DNA of 64,000 bases, taken from positions 8,892,071-8,956,070 of the forward strand of contig CM033118.1 of NCBI GenBank assembly GCA_019321725.1, in the 5' to 3' direction. The DNA is from Paulownia fortunei. Its lineage: Eukaryota; Streptophyta; Magnoliopsida; Lamiales; Paulowniaceae. The position numbers were made by a program, and so were the translations under genes. The notes beneath the pieces were generated by a model. It was not told the DNA's origin. It did no database searches and saw nothing but the letters and a program-made list of their open reading frames with translations. Position 1 is the stretch's first letter. Every line of letters starts with the position of its first letter. Shown piece after piece: positions 35,423-48,374 of this stretch.

Positions 35423-37030
35423 TTGGGAAGTAGAACCTTTGAGTTGGGCAATAAGATGTAGAACTTCTTTTCCTTAGCCTACCCTTCTGTAATTTGTTGC
35501 CTTGTTGCAAGTAACTATCTCTCTAGATAGCTTAAAAGATCATCGGATGGAGCAACAGATGTTCCAGGCCGTGTTCCAACAGAAGATGAAACAGGAGTGG
35601 GAAGTCATCCAAATATCCCTTAAACTTGCCAAGCCTAGTAGAAATAGAGTAATCAACTCTAGGATATTCTAGTTATTCCTTCCTAAGCTTCTTAAAACCT
35701 TGAGACACCAACACATTGTAAATCAAGAAAGGGAATGGTAAATGACCAGTAGTAGTCTTCACTTCAGCAAGCTTAATAATGATTCTCATTATGTGCCTGC
35801 CTAGGTCATGAGGATGCCTCGTCCCAGTACAATAAAGTAGTATAGCCTGATCCTTAACAAGCACTGTGTGATTGGCTGTGGGAGTCTAATTAGTCACTGC
35901 TGCCTTGTGAAAAATGGCATATTTAAGAGTCAATTTGGCAGCAGAAAAAGTAGAAGAATGTCTAAGCCAAACACTCAAACTACCTTCAGTTAACTCTCTA
36001 ATGATCATATCAAAATCAGTGGGTAACTTAGTAAATTCAACATGAGGGGTACCCAAATAGTCATTGATCATCTGAGTTGAAAAAACCTTACCACTAACAT
36101 ACACATGACCAAATCTACCAGAATTAGCCTTGATAATATCAGAATGGAGATTGCAATAAAATTCCTTAACAACTTGAGGAACATAAGGCTTAATGTCTGT
36201 CATAGAGCCAATTAGTTACCTATCAATCAAAATGGAGTCTAACCCACGATCCTCAAATTCACTCAACCTAATTGACCTCTCAAACCACAATTTCCTTTAA
36301 GAAACACATTCCTACATTTTCTTTGCATAATCTGAATAAAATTTGTGGGACACAGCTTTACTAACCTCAATTTTCTCACCTTTAACATCCATAACATCCC
36401 TTTGAGCAGATTCCTCAGAAAAATGATCAGAAACAGAAACATGAATGTAACCTTGAGGTTTGAATTCTTCTAGAATTTATGTTGTTCGGCCTCGTGTTCG
36501 AATAGGGCTTCAAATAGGAACACCATCAATGCTACCTTGCTGTACTGTGAATTCCACAGAATCAAAGAATGTGGATAAACGGGTAGTGGGTTGAGGTACA
36601 GAGTTAGGAACATGATAGTTTCCTCTCCAATATGATCAGTCCCTTGCCCTTGGTGAAAGTCCCTCAATGTTTTAACAACTTCAGCAGTATTGCCAAGAGA
36701 TGCTGCTGGAGTATGAAACAAAGAGCTCCCTTGAACAGGTTTAGTGACTTGTTCTTCTTCAGCAATCGGTGTGTCTTTGTATGGTTTAGAGGTGATTTCA
36801 AGTGCTGGATATTCAATAGCTAAGGGTAAAGGATCAACCTCTGTCTCTATAGGAATTCCTGATGCTGGAGATGTGCCGGCGATATCACCAGATAGTTTTT
36901 CTCTTTTGGCTTGAGCATTAGATGATTCGCCTCTCTATTTTCTTTTCTCTGTATGCAATTTCTATTGTAATTGGGCTATTGTTTCATCTTGAGATCCTGC
37001 TATGTTAGAATAGATACACGAACAAGAGAG
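35162..37030 (-). pseudogene. env-like ORF of Sirevirus-type element
   Basis: Between pol and the 3' LTR the minus strand carries a long broken ORF. From its start it reads IAGSQDETIAQLQ, an acidic/Pro-rich stretch (DIAGTSPASGIPIETEVDPL), then after frame changes VVKEFYCNLHSDI, YVSGKVFSTQMINDYLGTP and GSLSVWLRHSSTF. The last blocks resemble the plant domain annotated as envelope-like or putative plant transposon protein (compare Pfam PF20167, from memory). It ends with an Ala run (CTG codons) and an acidic tail near 35165. The position matches SIRE1 env-like genes. About four frameshifts or stops are visible. The function of such ORFs is not established. Confidence 0.7.
35392..35421. repeat. 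(CAG)10 microsatellite
   Basis: Ten CAG triplets in a row, in frame with the env-like ORF on the minus strand, where they read as CTG/GCT and encode a homopolymer run near its C-terminus. Confidence 0.95.
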
Positions 37031-37159
37031 AAAGCATAATGGAAAAGTGAAAATGGCTGAGGAATTTTTTACGGCTGTAACACTAGGGTTTTCTGGTGAT
37101 GGAGCAACGGTAGGGTTAAAAGCCCTATATATATCCAAGGTAAAATATTTTCCTGCCAA

Positions 37160-38108
37160 AGTGAAAGTATCCTTAAGTGCAAAAATTTGTTTCCAATCCG
37201 GTCCTCAACTTTTGGAGTAATCTTCCTCCACCAAACATAAGTATTTCACTTACACTGGGGGTCTAAAAAATAGGGATATAGATAAATCAGATTTGTATCA
37301 ACTTAATAATCAAATAACTTTCATATTTATCTAATTATTGATGCACAAGAAAATTAAAATAAATATCCTAAAAAGATATGCCTATTATGCATTCCATCCC
37401 ATGCAAATCACAAATCAAAACGTGCTAAAGATAAATATGACACTATTTAGATTTCAAATTTCATAATTCCAAAACATCGATTAAGAAATTCAACCTTTGA
37501 TCCGGTTTGATAATAAACTCAGAATTTCTTCAAATTTTCATTCCATATTTTTTTATAATCACAAAAAAAAATTGATCAATGAAGAACTGAATTTATGAAC
37601 CATCATCATTTTTTTTATGTTCAACATATTGTTCTAACAAGCACTAAGAACAAGGATTTAGCCAGTCAGTAGCTTTCACTCTAAGACTTAGGATAGCCTT
37701 TTCTCATCGTAGATTGTTCTCTAGATATTGGTGATACCTAGTCCCAGATTACTCACGAGTGGCTTTCACTCCTAAGAATAAGTAGCTTTTTCTGTCAAAG
37801 GCCTCCAAGTTCTTAGTTTTTGCAAATTCTAGCATAATTAATGATGGAATTTTTCTGAAGTCTACTCAAGTTCAAGGTCAAAACAGTTAAAACTATCATT
37901 CAAAATTGAGATTTCAGAATTTAGAAATATCAAAATCTGATCATACTAAACATTCAATGCAATATGCATAATGAAAGTCCTAGCATGAGATGCATAAATT
38001 ACCAAATAAAAATCAAGTTCTAATAGCTATGTCCTAACAGTGTGTTGGAACACAATCTACATATGACAGTGTGCAATACAGTGTTCCAACAACAGACTGA
38101 ACATGACA
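37160..38108. other. noncoding spacer between pol and env-like ORF
   Basis: AT-rich with no reading frame. It contains two similar GTAGCTTTCACTC(T/C)/GTGGCTTTCACTC blocks near 37669 and 37751 and several GTTCCAACA words near pol, characteristic of the spacer in this element type. Confidence 0.55.
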
Positions 38109-39590
38109 TTACAGAATGCAATTACCCAAGGACTTTCTCAATGCAATGAATCTCTGTACATCAATAGCCTTGGTAAAAATATGAGTCAGTTGATTTTCAG
38201 TTGTTACATGATCTATTATCATAATTTCACTTTCTACTAACTCCCTAATAAAGTGATGACGTATGTCGATGTGTTTTGTTCTCGAGTGTTGAACTGAATT
38301 TTTAGAAATTTTATAGCACTTAGGTTATCAAAAAATATATTCACTGAGGTTTGCATAATTCCATAGTCAGCAAGCATTTGCATCATCCACAGGAGTTGTG
38401 AACAACAATTTCCACATGCAATGTACTTAGATTTAGCAATAGATAGGGAAACACAGTTTTGTTTCTTACTAAACCAAGATATTAGATTATTATCGAGAAA
38501 GAAACAACCACCTGATGTGCTTTTCCTATCATCCACGTCACCAACCCAATCAACATCACAGTAGCCTGCAAGATTTAAATTAGTGTCCTTAGAATACCAT
38601 ATGCCATAGTCAGATGTACCATTCACATATCTAATGATCCGTTTGACTGCTTTCAGATGTGAGTCCTTGGGATCAGATTGGTACCAGGCACAAACACCTA
38701 CACTAAAGCAAATATCAAGTTTATAAGTAATAAGATATAAAAGACTTCCAATCATGCTTCTGTACAGTGATGTTCCAACAGATGTTCCAACAGATGTTCC
38801 AACATCATCTTTGGACAATCTGTCATTAGTGCCCATAGGATTTTTAATGTGTTTGGTGTTCTCCAATCCAAATTTCTTTACTAGGTTTGGGTATATTTAC
38901 TTTGAGAAATAAAAATCTCATCATCAAGTTGCTTGATTTGTAAACATAGAAAATAATTTAACTCTCCAACCATACTCATCTCGAATTCTTCAGACATTTG
39001 TTCAACAAACTCATCAACATTGTGCTTAGAGGTTGACCCGAAAACTATGTCATCCATATAAATCTGTGCGATAATCAAACTGGTGTTCAAACATCTAATG
39101 AACAAGGTTTTATTAGCTCCCTCTCTCTTATAGCCTTTATTGACTAGAAAGTTTATCAAACACTCATACCAAGCTCTAGGAGCTTGTTTCAGCCCATACA
39201 AAGCCCTTTTCAATTTATAGACATGATTAGGATGATGTGGATCCTCAAAACCTTTAAGTTGTTCTACATAAACTTCTTCATTAAAAACCCATTCAGAAAG
39301 GCACTTTTGACATTCATTTGATAGAGTTTGAAATTCATCAAACATGCTATAGTCAAAAGTAACCTAATGGAATCTAACCTAGCTACGGGGATAAAGGTTT
39401 CATCAAAATTAATTCCCTCAATTTATGTGTAACCTTGAGCAACCAATCTAGCTTTATTTCTTGTAATATTGCCAAACTCATCAGTTTTGTTCTTAAAGAT
39501 CCATTTGGTACCTATTGCATTAGAGTCTTTAGGTTTAGGAACTAGAGTCCATACATTATTCATAATAAATTGACCTAATTCCTCTTGCAT
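38109..39590 (-). pseudogene. Sirevirus-type reverse transcriptase and RNase H
   Basis: From about 39590 the minus strand reads NNVWTLVPKP and GTKWIFKNKTDE, then in a new frame (39345-38881) [19 protein letters not shown] and the catalytic [10 protein letters not shown] block, followed by [15 protein letters not shown]. RNase H follows at 38866: [52 protein letters not shown]. After a frameshift near 38305 it continues [16 protein letters not shown] to a stop at 38109-38111. The YMDD core is intact, but frameshifts near 39400, 38875 and 38305 break the polyprotein. Confidence 0.92.
38771..38804. repeat. 12-bp tandem repeat in pol
   Basis: TGTTCCAACAGA is repeated nearly three times, in frame on the minus strand, giving Val-Gly-Thr-Ser repeated three times just before RNase H. 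It is an in-frame expansion; related GTTCCAACA words recur through this element. Confidence 0.95.
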
Positions 39591-40719
39591 AGCATTGACA
39601 CAAAATTCATCTTTCAAAGCTTCATTGACATTTTTTGGTTCAATAGAGGAAGTGTAGCAAACATACCTCACCATGTCTCTATAGTTAAGCTTAGACTTTT
39701 GCCTTGTCCTCATTTTATCAGTAAAGGTTCCAATTACCTTATCTAAAGGATGATCGTTTTGAATTCTGGCAAGTGGATCCCTTTTGGGTGAATCTGTCTC
39801 AACAGAACTGTCTGTTCTATCCGATGTTATGACATGATTGGGAACAACAGATGGAACATCAGAATGAGCATTTTGTTCTTTTGACTTTGATGATTCTAGT
39901 GGACTATCAACATCATCAGTCAGATTGTCAATTCCCTTTTCCAAGGAAAATTGTGCAAAATCAGAGAAGTCATTAATAACCATATTAGAAGATTCCATAA
40001 TAGCTTGAGTCCACATGTTAAACACACGATAGGCTCTATTGTTAGTAGAATATCTGATAAAAACTCCATCATCACCCTTTTCATCAAAGTTTCCCAAATA
40101 TTCACAATCATTAAGTATAAAGCACTTAGCACCAAACACATGAAAATATTTGAGATTAGGTTTCTTACCTATCCAGATTTCATAAGGAGTCTTACCAGAA
40201 TTATGTCTTAAGTGAACTCTGTTGGATATGTAACAAGCAGTGCTAATGGCTTCAGCCTACAACTTTCAAGTCAATTTCTTAGAGTTGAGCATGACTCGAG
40301 CTATTTCTTGCAAAGTCCTATTCCTCCTCTCAACCACACCATTCTATTGAGAAGTCTTAGGGTTGAAAACTCATGAGTTATACCATACTTATCACAATAA
40401 TCAGTAAAAATATTGTTTTCAAATTCCTTTCCATGGTCACTTCTAATCCTAACAATTTGACTAATTTCACTATTTTTCTCAATTTTTAATCTTACACAGA
40501 GTTTCTTAAAGACATGAAAAGTGTCAGATTTCTCTCTCAAAAAGTCAACCCAAGTATACTAGAGAAATCATCTACACAAACAAATATGTATTTCTTACCA
40601 TCGAGGCTTTCAACCTGCATGGAACCCATCAGATCCATGTGTAGGAGTTCCAGAATCCATGATGTACCTACATGTTGGAACATGGGATGGGACACGCATT
40701 TCTGTTTTCCAATTGACAT
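39591..40719 (-). pseudogene. Sirevirus-type integrase
   Basis: The minus strand has LLHMDLMGSMQVESLDGKKY and VCVDDFSS (first catalytic Asp), then RIRSDHGKEFEN and FTDYCDKYGITHEFS (second Asp), then a frame change near 40340 before the glutamate region, and the C-terminal FGAKCFILNDCEYLG and IRYSTNNRAYRVFN blocks at 40139-39970. An acidic linker leads to RT. At least two frameshifts are present. Confidence 0.88.
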
Positions 40720-41228
40720 GGACCATAGACACCATCCTTTTTCTTACTTAATTTTGGCACTCCCAGAACTGCACTTATATTCACAAGTTTAGATAGGCTT
40801 TTAAAATTTAAGGGTCCAAGTTTCTGGTGCCAAATCTCAGTCTCATTATGTGTGACATTCAAACAGGACATCTGATGTTCTAGCAAATAAAAATTGTCTG
40901 CTGACCATTTACCTGTCATAATACAACAATTAGTATCATCAAGAAATTGACATAAATCTTTTGTAAAATGAACAAATAGATTTTGATCACATAATTGACT
41001 AATACTAATCAAGTTTGTCTTAAGACCTTCAATCAATAGCACATTCTTTAGTCTAGGTAAACCTTTAACATCAAGTGTACCCTTACCAAGAATCTGTCCA
41101 TAAACTCCATCCCTAAAAGTCACATGACCTTTCTCTATACTTTGAACGTTTGATAAGTTGCTTTTGTTAGTCATGTGCCTAGAACAACCACAATCAAAGT
41201 ACCAAGATTCATAAGTAAATGCTTTCAA
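40668..41228 (-). pseudogene. Sirevirus-type protease and GAG-pre-integrase
   Basis: An open stretch of 186 codons reads SWYFDCGCSRHMTNK, the copia protease active site, where DSGCSRHM is usual and Ser is now Cys. It continues with LGKGTLDVKGLPRLKNVLL, LISISQLCDQNLFVHF and IWHQKLGPLNFKSLSKL, the GAG-pre-integrase block. The His of the integrase zinc site is Pro here (LGH to LGP). Confidence 0.9.
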
Positions 41229-42601
41229 GGATATATTTGTAACATTACACCTAAGATTAGATTTTCTAATCCAAATTCTACATGGAAAATCATTTTTTAG
41301 TTAAATCTTAATATTTGGTGTGTGTTTAGAATCAGATTTTGGCCCATGTTCAAACTGTCCAAAGAACGATATTCTAACATGCTTTCCATTCCATAAGTCA
41401 TTTTTTAATTTGAAACACTTAGGATGTATATGACTAGGAATATGATAGTAATGACAGATTGGTACATACCTTCTTGGTCGAGGTTTTGAAAAAACCTTTT
41501 TTATACTAGAATCAAAGATGGATGATTTTGCTACAGTGCTTTTCACAAATTAAATCTTCGATTTAGGATCCATCTTTGTGTTTGAACACTCACCAATGTA
41601 GTCTATACCTTGATGATTTTCTCTAACTTATCCAGTAGAGAGAATCTCATCAAGCTTGGTTTACTAGTATTTATTCTAGACAAAAAGGATTTTGCCATTT
41701 CTAACTCAACAGTAGTGCTCTTGAGCAACATATCTTTTTCAATAATCTGAAGCTTGAATTGATTCAATTCATGTTGTAACTCAGTTATCTAATATGTGAG
41801 CTCAACAATCTGTTTATCTAAGACTTGTTTGTCTTACACACTTCAAGCCATTTTTTGTTCATCAGTCTACACATTGTTCGAATGTCCTTATCACTTGGCT
41901 CTTCTTCATCACTACTGTAGTCAGAAATCTCATCAGTAGAAAAATTTTGAACAACTTTTTCTTTACCTTTTGAAATAGAGTCAGTACTGACTTCTAAAAT
42001 ACGCGATGTTCTAACTGTGTTTGAACATGACTTGTGACATAACATTTTCTAGACTGGATAATTTCATCTTGTTTGAAAGATAAAGCAACACGGTTGTTAA
42101 CATCATTATCATGTTCTTCCTGATTGTCATCTGAATCTGCATCACTCCAAGTTATGTTTAGTAACCTTCCCTTCTTCTTCTTAAGAGTGTTTGCATATTC
42201 TGATTGAATGTGTCCATACCATTCACACTCTCTACATTGGATCCGTTTATTTTTTGTTATTAGAAAATGAAGAAGAATTAGAATCACTTTTGTATCTAGG
42301 AGTATCAGAATTCTTACCTCCTTTAGATTTCTGGGATTTCAAAAACTTTTAAAAGTTTTGTGTGAGAAGAACTACTGGATCAGTCATGTCATGATCATCA
42401 ATTTGAGCATCATCCTCGGTTTCATGAGCTTCAGCTTGCAGCATAATTCCCTCATCTTTCTACTTTTTGTTTTGTTTCAAATTCATCTCGAATGTCTGTA
42501 GTGAACCCATAAGTTCATCAAGACGCATAATGGTTATATCTTTGGCCTCCTCGATGGCAGTAACTTTGTGAGCAAACCTATCAGGTAGGGATTTTAGTGT
42601 C
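41229..42601 (-). pseudogene. Sirevirus-type gag, C-terminal part
   Basis: The minus strand from 42601 reads the end of the copia gag domain (PDRFAHKVTAIEEAKDI, then MRLDELMGSLQTFEMNLKQ), then a zinc knuckle CRECEWYGHIQSEY at about 42240-42200 with the last Cys as Tyr, a Ser/Asp-rich acidic region, and a second knuckle-like CHYYHIPSHIHPKC at about 41475-41430. Two knuckles are seen in several Sirevirus gags. The Athila element interrupts gag at 42602; the N-terminal part continues at 54215. Confidence 0.88.
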
Positions 42602-44207
42602 TGATAAGTGCATATTTTAACATATTTTTGTATCAAATCCTTTATACTTTTCTTGCTTTATTCTTGTTAATATTATTGTTTTATTAATGTTATGTGTTAG
42701 GGAATAAATAGAAGTATGTTTCTAGACTTGTGCAGTTTTTGTAATTTGAGCATAAATTCATGATCAAAAGCCCTATGGACTTGAAGATTATTTCATTTGA
42801 AATCTAAGAGATAGAGGAACAACTTTTCTATTGGAAGCTTAGCCCAATTCAGTCTTGATGATAGCAGAAAATTCATCTAAGTAGTTGCACAAAATGGATC
42901 ACCAAAATTCGGATCAGAGTTCAGCCTAGTATTGACTTATTTTACCAATTCGATTATATATCTTGAGCCCAAATTTATTTTGGCCTGAACTTCGGATATG
43001 TTATACCCAAGAGGTAAGTAAACAAGTTTGATAAAGACAAGATGGTGTGAAAATGTGTTGAAATTGTAACAATATAGGTTGCAAGTTGTTGCTGCTGTTA
43101 CAGGGTGGCTCTTGGATATGACTCGGTAATTTAACCATATATCCTTTATCCGATAGCCAAAGTTGACAAAAGATATATGAAAATATATCAACATTGAAAG
43201 ATATACAATTTTTATTGTTCACATATCTTCAAAATATGACTGTATCTAACCAAAAAATATAATTCAATTTAGTGGGTGAGAAATTTATGTAATAACTTAC
43301 CAACTTTTGGCAACTAGCATACCACTTGATTAACCCCTCCATTATTTATTTGGCCTCTAGCTTACTCCATATAAATAGACCATGTATTAAGCTTGTAAGA
43401 GGAGGGGGGTAGAGGATTTCTTTAGGCTAAATTATCTAGTTTGTATGTTTTCTAGTATTGTAAGTTTTCTAGTAGTAATAGAAATGCATTCTATAGTTTC
43501 TCTTATATTTTTAGTCTTTGCTACTTTTATTATGTCTTTCTAAATTTTATTTTGCTGAGGAAAAAGGGTGAATCTCTTGATGGAGGAAGAGAAATGGTTA
43601 TAAGGGTAGAAATTATTTAAGTATGTTGTATTATTATTTTTATTTTTGATCTAAACCCTACTTGTTTTGTGGTGATTCTTAATTTATGTATCTCCAATGA
43701 CACAACAAATACTTGGGTTCATTTAGCTTATTGTACGATTTTACCCACCGACTACTAATGTGAAACCTTAATTTACTATTGACGAAGGTGTGCATAAATG
43801 CTTGATCCCATAAATAAGTATTGACGTTAAGAGATAATTTGCAATAATAAGACAATATCATTATTACCTTATTATATGAGTTACTTGATAATATCTTCCC
43901 ATTGGAACTTTCATTATGTATGAATTCCAATTATGGCAATTAATAGAGGTAAAAAGAATAAATAACCATTTCTCTATCCAAAACTCAAATGTGGATCCCT
44001 AATCCTCAGTACTTTTATTACTTCGGTTTTTCTTTAGTTACATTATACATTAATTATTCATATATTTTGATTCACATAAACTTCATCTTTTTAGAAATAT
44101 AAACTTGAATTCTTCAAACAACTTCCCTGTGGATCGACCTCGAACTCATGAGAAATTTATTACTTACTACAACCTACACTTGGGTTTGCAACCTTAAAGT
44201 TATAGCA
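42602..44207 (+). repeat. Athila copy 1, 5' LTR
   Basis: Starts TGATAAGTGCATATTTTAAC and ends AAGTTATAGCA. A TATA-like TATAAATAGACC near 43370 is a likely Pol II promoter. It contains one unit (about 43665-43835) of the repeat that is multiplied in copies 2 and 3. By eye it differs from the 3' LTR by several percent, so the insertion is not recent. Confidence 0.95.
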
Positions 44208-44213
44208 AGTTTT

Positions 44214-44230
44214 TGGCGCTGTTGTCGGGA
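44214..44230 (+). other. Athila copy 1 primer binding site
   Basis: TGGCGCTGTTGTCGGGA, 6 bp inside the LTR, is one of the better-preserved forms of the Athila primer site in this window. Confidence 0.85.
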
Positions 44231-44406
44231 AAGGTAAGGTAAGTATTCAGGTTTGTTAATATTTTTCCTTTGTAAACTTAGTTTGTTTATTTTCTTTATT
44301 GATATATGGTTATATGGTATCGTAGTCATAATTCTTGACGTATAGTAAGAAATAGTTTTGAAACTTTGTTTGGAATTTGTTTGAATCATCTCCACACACT
44401 TCCACC

Positions 44407-45588
44407 ATGGCTGAAAATGAAAGTGTTCAGGATGAAAATGAGATAAACAAGTGCGTACCATGCGTTATTACTTGTAACCTCCTCGAAATTCTTCTCCTTC
44501 TTGTTTCATTTTTCCTCTAAATGCAAATAATTTTTAATTCAAGTCAGGTATGATCCCTTTACTTCCTAAGTTTCATGGTTTAGACTCTGAAAGCCCTTAC
44601 TTGTATTTAAAAGAATTTGATGAAGTATGTGCCATTTTTTATGATCAAACTTAACAGATGAGATTGTTAATCTCAAATTATTTTCTTTTTCTTTAAAAGA
44701 TAAAGCTAAAAATTGGTTTAATTCTTTAAAACCTAGGTCAATTGGCACTTGGCAAGAAATACAAGCTGAATTCTTAAAAAAATTCTTTCCAACTCATAAA
44801 ACTAATGCTTTGAAAAGACAAATTCAAAATTTTTCTCAAAATCCGAATGAAGCTTTTTTTCAATCTTGGAAAAGATTTAAAGATTTGTTGAATTCATACC
44901 CACATCATGGTTTTAAAAAATGACACTTAATTAGTTTCTTTTATGAAGGTTTAACTCCTGAAACAAAATAATTTGTTGAAACAATGTGTAATGGTGAGTT
45001 TCTTGATAAGGAACCTGATTTAGCCCTAGAATATCTAGATCATTTGGCAAAAAACTCTCAATCATGGCATAGTGTTAATTCTTCTGAAGGTTCTATTAAA
45101 TCTCATCTTGCTAATATTAATAAAGAAAAATATTAGTTTAGCCAAGAAGATGATCTAAATGTTAGGCTTGTTAGTTTAACAAGAAAAGTTGAAGCCATAG
45201 AACTTAAAAAAGTAAAGAAAATCCAATCTGTGCAAGAGGAAGAAGTTTGTAGCAATTGTGAACTTTTGGGGCACTCTACTAATGAATGTCCAAATATTCC
45301 AGTACAAACAAATTTTATGAACACATTCAAAAAATCTTTCCATTCTCTATATTCTGATACTTACAATCCACAATGGAGAAATTATCCCAATTTCAGTTGG
45401 CGAGATGATAATCGTGCCCAACTACTGCATTCACAAAAACTACCAAATTGTCATTCTTATCCAACTCCACATACAAAATCCATTGAGGAGACTTTGCAAG
45501 CATTTATGCATGAACAAACAAACATCAATAATCAAACTTTACAAGCTATCAATGAGATCAGAAGAACACTTTCAACACTGACGCTTCT
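44407..45588 (+). pseudogene. Athila copy 1 gag
   Basis: ATG at 44407 (MAENESVQDENE) parallels the copy 2 gag start. Then, over several frames: KFHGLDSESPYLYLKEFDEV, LKDKAKNWFNSL, GTWQEIQAEFLKKFFP, ALKRQIQNFSQNPNEAF, FFYEGLTPETK, NGEFLDKEPDLALEYLDHL, the standard gypsy capsid blocks. A zinc knuckle CSNCELLGHSTNEC (45250-45291) has all four ligands. Stops occur near 44519, 44654, 44922 and 45135. The NINNQTLQAINEIRRTLSTL coil follows the knuckle. Confidence 0.9.
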
Positions 45589-46700
45589 TTGCGTATTCAT
45601 GAAAAAGGTAAATTTTCTGCTCAACCTCAACCTAATCCTTCCACTCAGTGTCATGTTTCTTCTTCAGGTGAAAATGCAGTCAATGAGGCTAATTCAGTTA
45701 CAACTCTTCGAAATGGAAAAGTTATTGACAATACTATTCATCCCAAGGAAAAAGTTTCTAATCCACCTCCAGAAATGAAAAATGAAAATAGTCTTGACGA
45801 CGAAGGTAAATTTGAAGAAGGTAAGCATGAAAATGATGAAAAAGAAAAATATTTACCTCCAGGATCCTTTCCCCAAAAATTACAAGTAACTCAAAAATTG
45901 AACTCAAATGCTGAAATTTTTAAAATTTTTAAACAAGTCAAGATTAATATTCTATTATTGGATGCAATCAAGCAAGTTCCAACTTATGTCAAATTTTTGA
46001 AAGATTTGTGTACAATCAAAAGAAAACATCATGTACAAAAGAAGGCATTTTTAACTGAAAGTGTTGGTTCAGTAATTCAACAATTCACTCCACCCAAGTA
46101 CAAAGATCCAGGTTGTCCAACCATTTCATATATCATAGGAAACACTAGAATAGAGCGTGCTTTGCTTGATCTTGGTGCTAGTGTAAATCTTCTACCTTTC
46201 TCAGTTTATGAACAGTTAGGTTTGCGAGAACTTAAAACAACTTTTGTTGTACTCCAACTAGCTGACCATTCGATTAAAGTTCCAAAGGGAAAGTAGAAGA
46301 TGTGTTGGTACAAATTGATAAGTTTTACTTTCCAGTTGATTTTATTGTTTTGGACATAGAGCCTGTTGCACAAACACATACCCAAATTCCTATCATTTTG
46401 GGTTGTCCTTTTCTTGCAACTTCAAATGCTTTGATCAATTGTAGAAATGGTATTTTGAAGTTATCATTTGGAAATATGACTTTGGAACTAAATGTGTTTA
46501 ATGTTTGTATGCAATCTGCAGAAGATGTCGAAATACATGAAGTGGATTCGATTGAGGAACTTGTTCATGAATACTTCACTACTACTAACTCTTTAGATTC
46601 TTTAGAGACTTATTTTGAAAGTGAAAGTATTTGTAAAAAAGAACACACTAATACTATCTCTGAATTTTTGCAGGTACAAGAAAAATATTTTTGGAAGCCA
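45589..46700 (+). pseudogene. Athila copy 1 protease region
   Basis: After a frame change, 45589-46296 reads TTLRNGKVIDNTIHPKEK, LLDAIKQVPTYVKFLKDLC and, at about 46165-46220, ALLDLGASVNLLPFSVYEQL, the active site of Athila-type protease (DLGAS in place of DSGAS). It ends with a stop at 46294-46296 and a frame change. The following frame has FIVLDIEP and IPIILGCPFLAT, the second half of protease (ILG block). Confidence 0.88.
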
Positions 46701-48374
46701 AGGTTCGAAAAACTTTTATCATCAATAGTAAAATATATTCCATCAAGTATTAAAGTTCCCGTGGTTGATTTGAAACCTTTGCCAGTTAATTTGAAATACT
46801 CTTTCTTGGGTGAGAATGAGACTTTTTCAATAATAATTTATTCCAAACCCGATGCATTTCAAGAAGGTAAGTTGATCGAAACCCTGAAAATGCATAAGAA
46901 TACTTTAGGATGGACCATTGCTGATATTAAAGGTATTAATCCTTTCATTTGCATACATAACATCTGTTTAGAGGAAAATGCTGAACCTTTTAGAGAAATG
47001 CAACGAAGGCTAAATCCTAATATGAAAGAAATAGTGAGAAATGAAGTTATTAAACTCTTAGATAATGGGTTCATTTATTCTATTTCTGATAGCAAATAGG
47101 TAAGTCCTACTCAAGTTGTACCTAAGAAATCTGGAGTTACTGTATTCAAAAATGAAAATGATGAATTAATTCCAACTAGGACTTTTACTGGTTGGCGAAT
47201 GTGCATTGACTATAGAAAACTTAACTCAATTACTAGAAAATATCATTTTTCATTACCTTTCATGGATCAAATTTTAGAAAGAGTTGCAGGACACGAATTT
47301 TATTGCTTTTTAGATGGATATTCTGAGTATAATCAAATTATAATTGCACTTGAAGACCAAGAGAAAACAACTTTTACATGTCATTTTGGTACTTTTGCAC
47401 ATCGAATGATGCCTTTTAGATTATGTAATGCACCAGCTACATTCCAACAATGCATGCTTAGTATTTTTAGTGACATGGTTGAACGTTTTCTTGAAGTTTT
47501 CATGGATGATTTTTCTATTTTTGGTAATTCATTTGATGATTGTTTATCTAATTTAGAAAAGGTTTTGATCAGGTGTGAAGAAAAGAATCTTGTGCTCAAT
47601 TAGGAGAAATATCACTTCATGGTAACAACTGGTATTGTTCTTGGATATATTATATCATCAGAAGGTGTTGAGGTTGACAAATCTAAAATTGAGTTAATTG
47701 TTAATTTGCCAACACCAAAGACTATGAAGGAGATTAGATCATTTTTAGGACATGTTGGTTTTTATAGAAGATTTATCAAAGATTTTAGTATAATATCTAA
47801 ACCTTTGTGTAATCTTCTAACAAAAGATAGTATTTTTGAATGGACTGAAAACTATGAAAATGCTTTTGTTAAGCTTAAAAGCATGTTTACATCTGCTCCA
47901 ATCATGCAGCCTCCAGATTGGACTTTACATTTTGAAATAATGTGTGATGCTAGTGATTATGTTGTTGGAGCTGTCTTGGGATTAAAAAAAGATAAAAAAC
48001 CATATGTTATTTACTATGTAAGTAAAACTTTAAATGGTGCTCAATTGAATTATACAACAACTGAAAAAGAATTACTTGCTGTAGTTTTTACATTGGACAT
48101 ATTTCGATCTTATCTTGTTGGCTCACCAATTGTTGTTTTCAGTGATCATGCAGCTTTGTATTATCTTTTGTCAAAAAAAAATGCTAAACCAAGACTGGTT
48201 AGGTGGATTCTCTTACTCCAGGAATTTAATATTACTATTCGAGATAAAAAGGGAGTAGAAAATGTAGTGGCTGATCATTTGTCGAGACTTGTTTGTGATG
48301 ACTCATTTCAAACCACACCTATTAATGACACTTTCCTTGATGAACAACTATTTAATGTTTCTATTTTGCCTTGA
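46701..48374 (+). pseudogene. Athila copy 1 reverse transcriptase and RNase H
   Basis: RT starts with PFREMQRRLNPNMKEIVR near 46985, has a stop at 47097-47099, and continues MCIDYRKLNSITRKYHF, FYCFLDGYSEYNQI, HRMMPFRLCNAPATFQ and EVFMDDFSIFGNSFDDCL (FMDDF catalytic box intact). A stop at 47601-47603 precedes [19 protein letters not shown] and [18 protein letters not shown]. RNase H follows: [17 protein letters not shown] (catalytic Asp), [13 protein letters not shown] (Glu), [13 protein letters not shown] (Asp) and VVADHLSRL. Key residues are present, but two stops disable the polyprotein. Confidence 0.94.
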
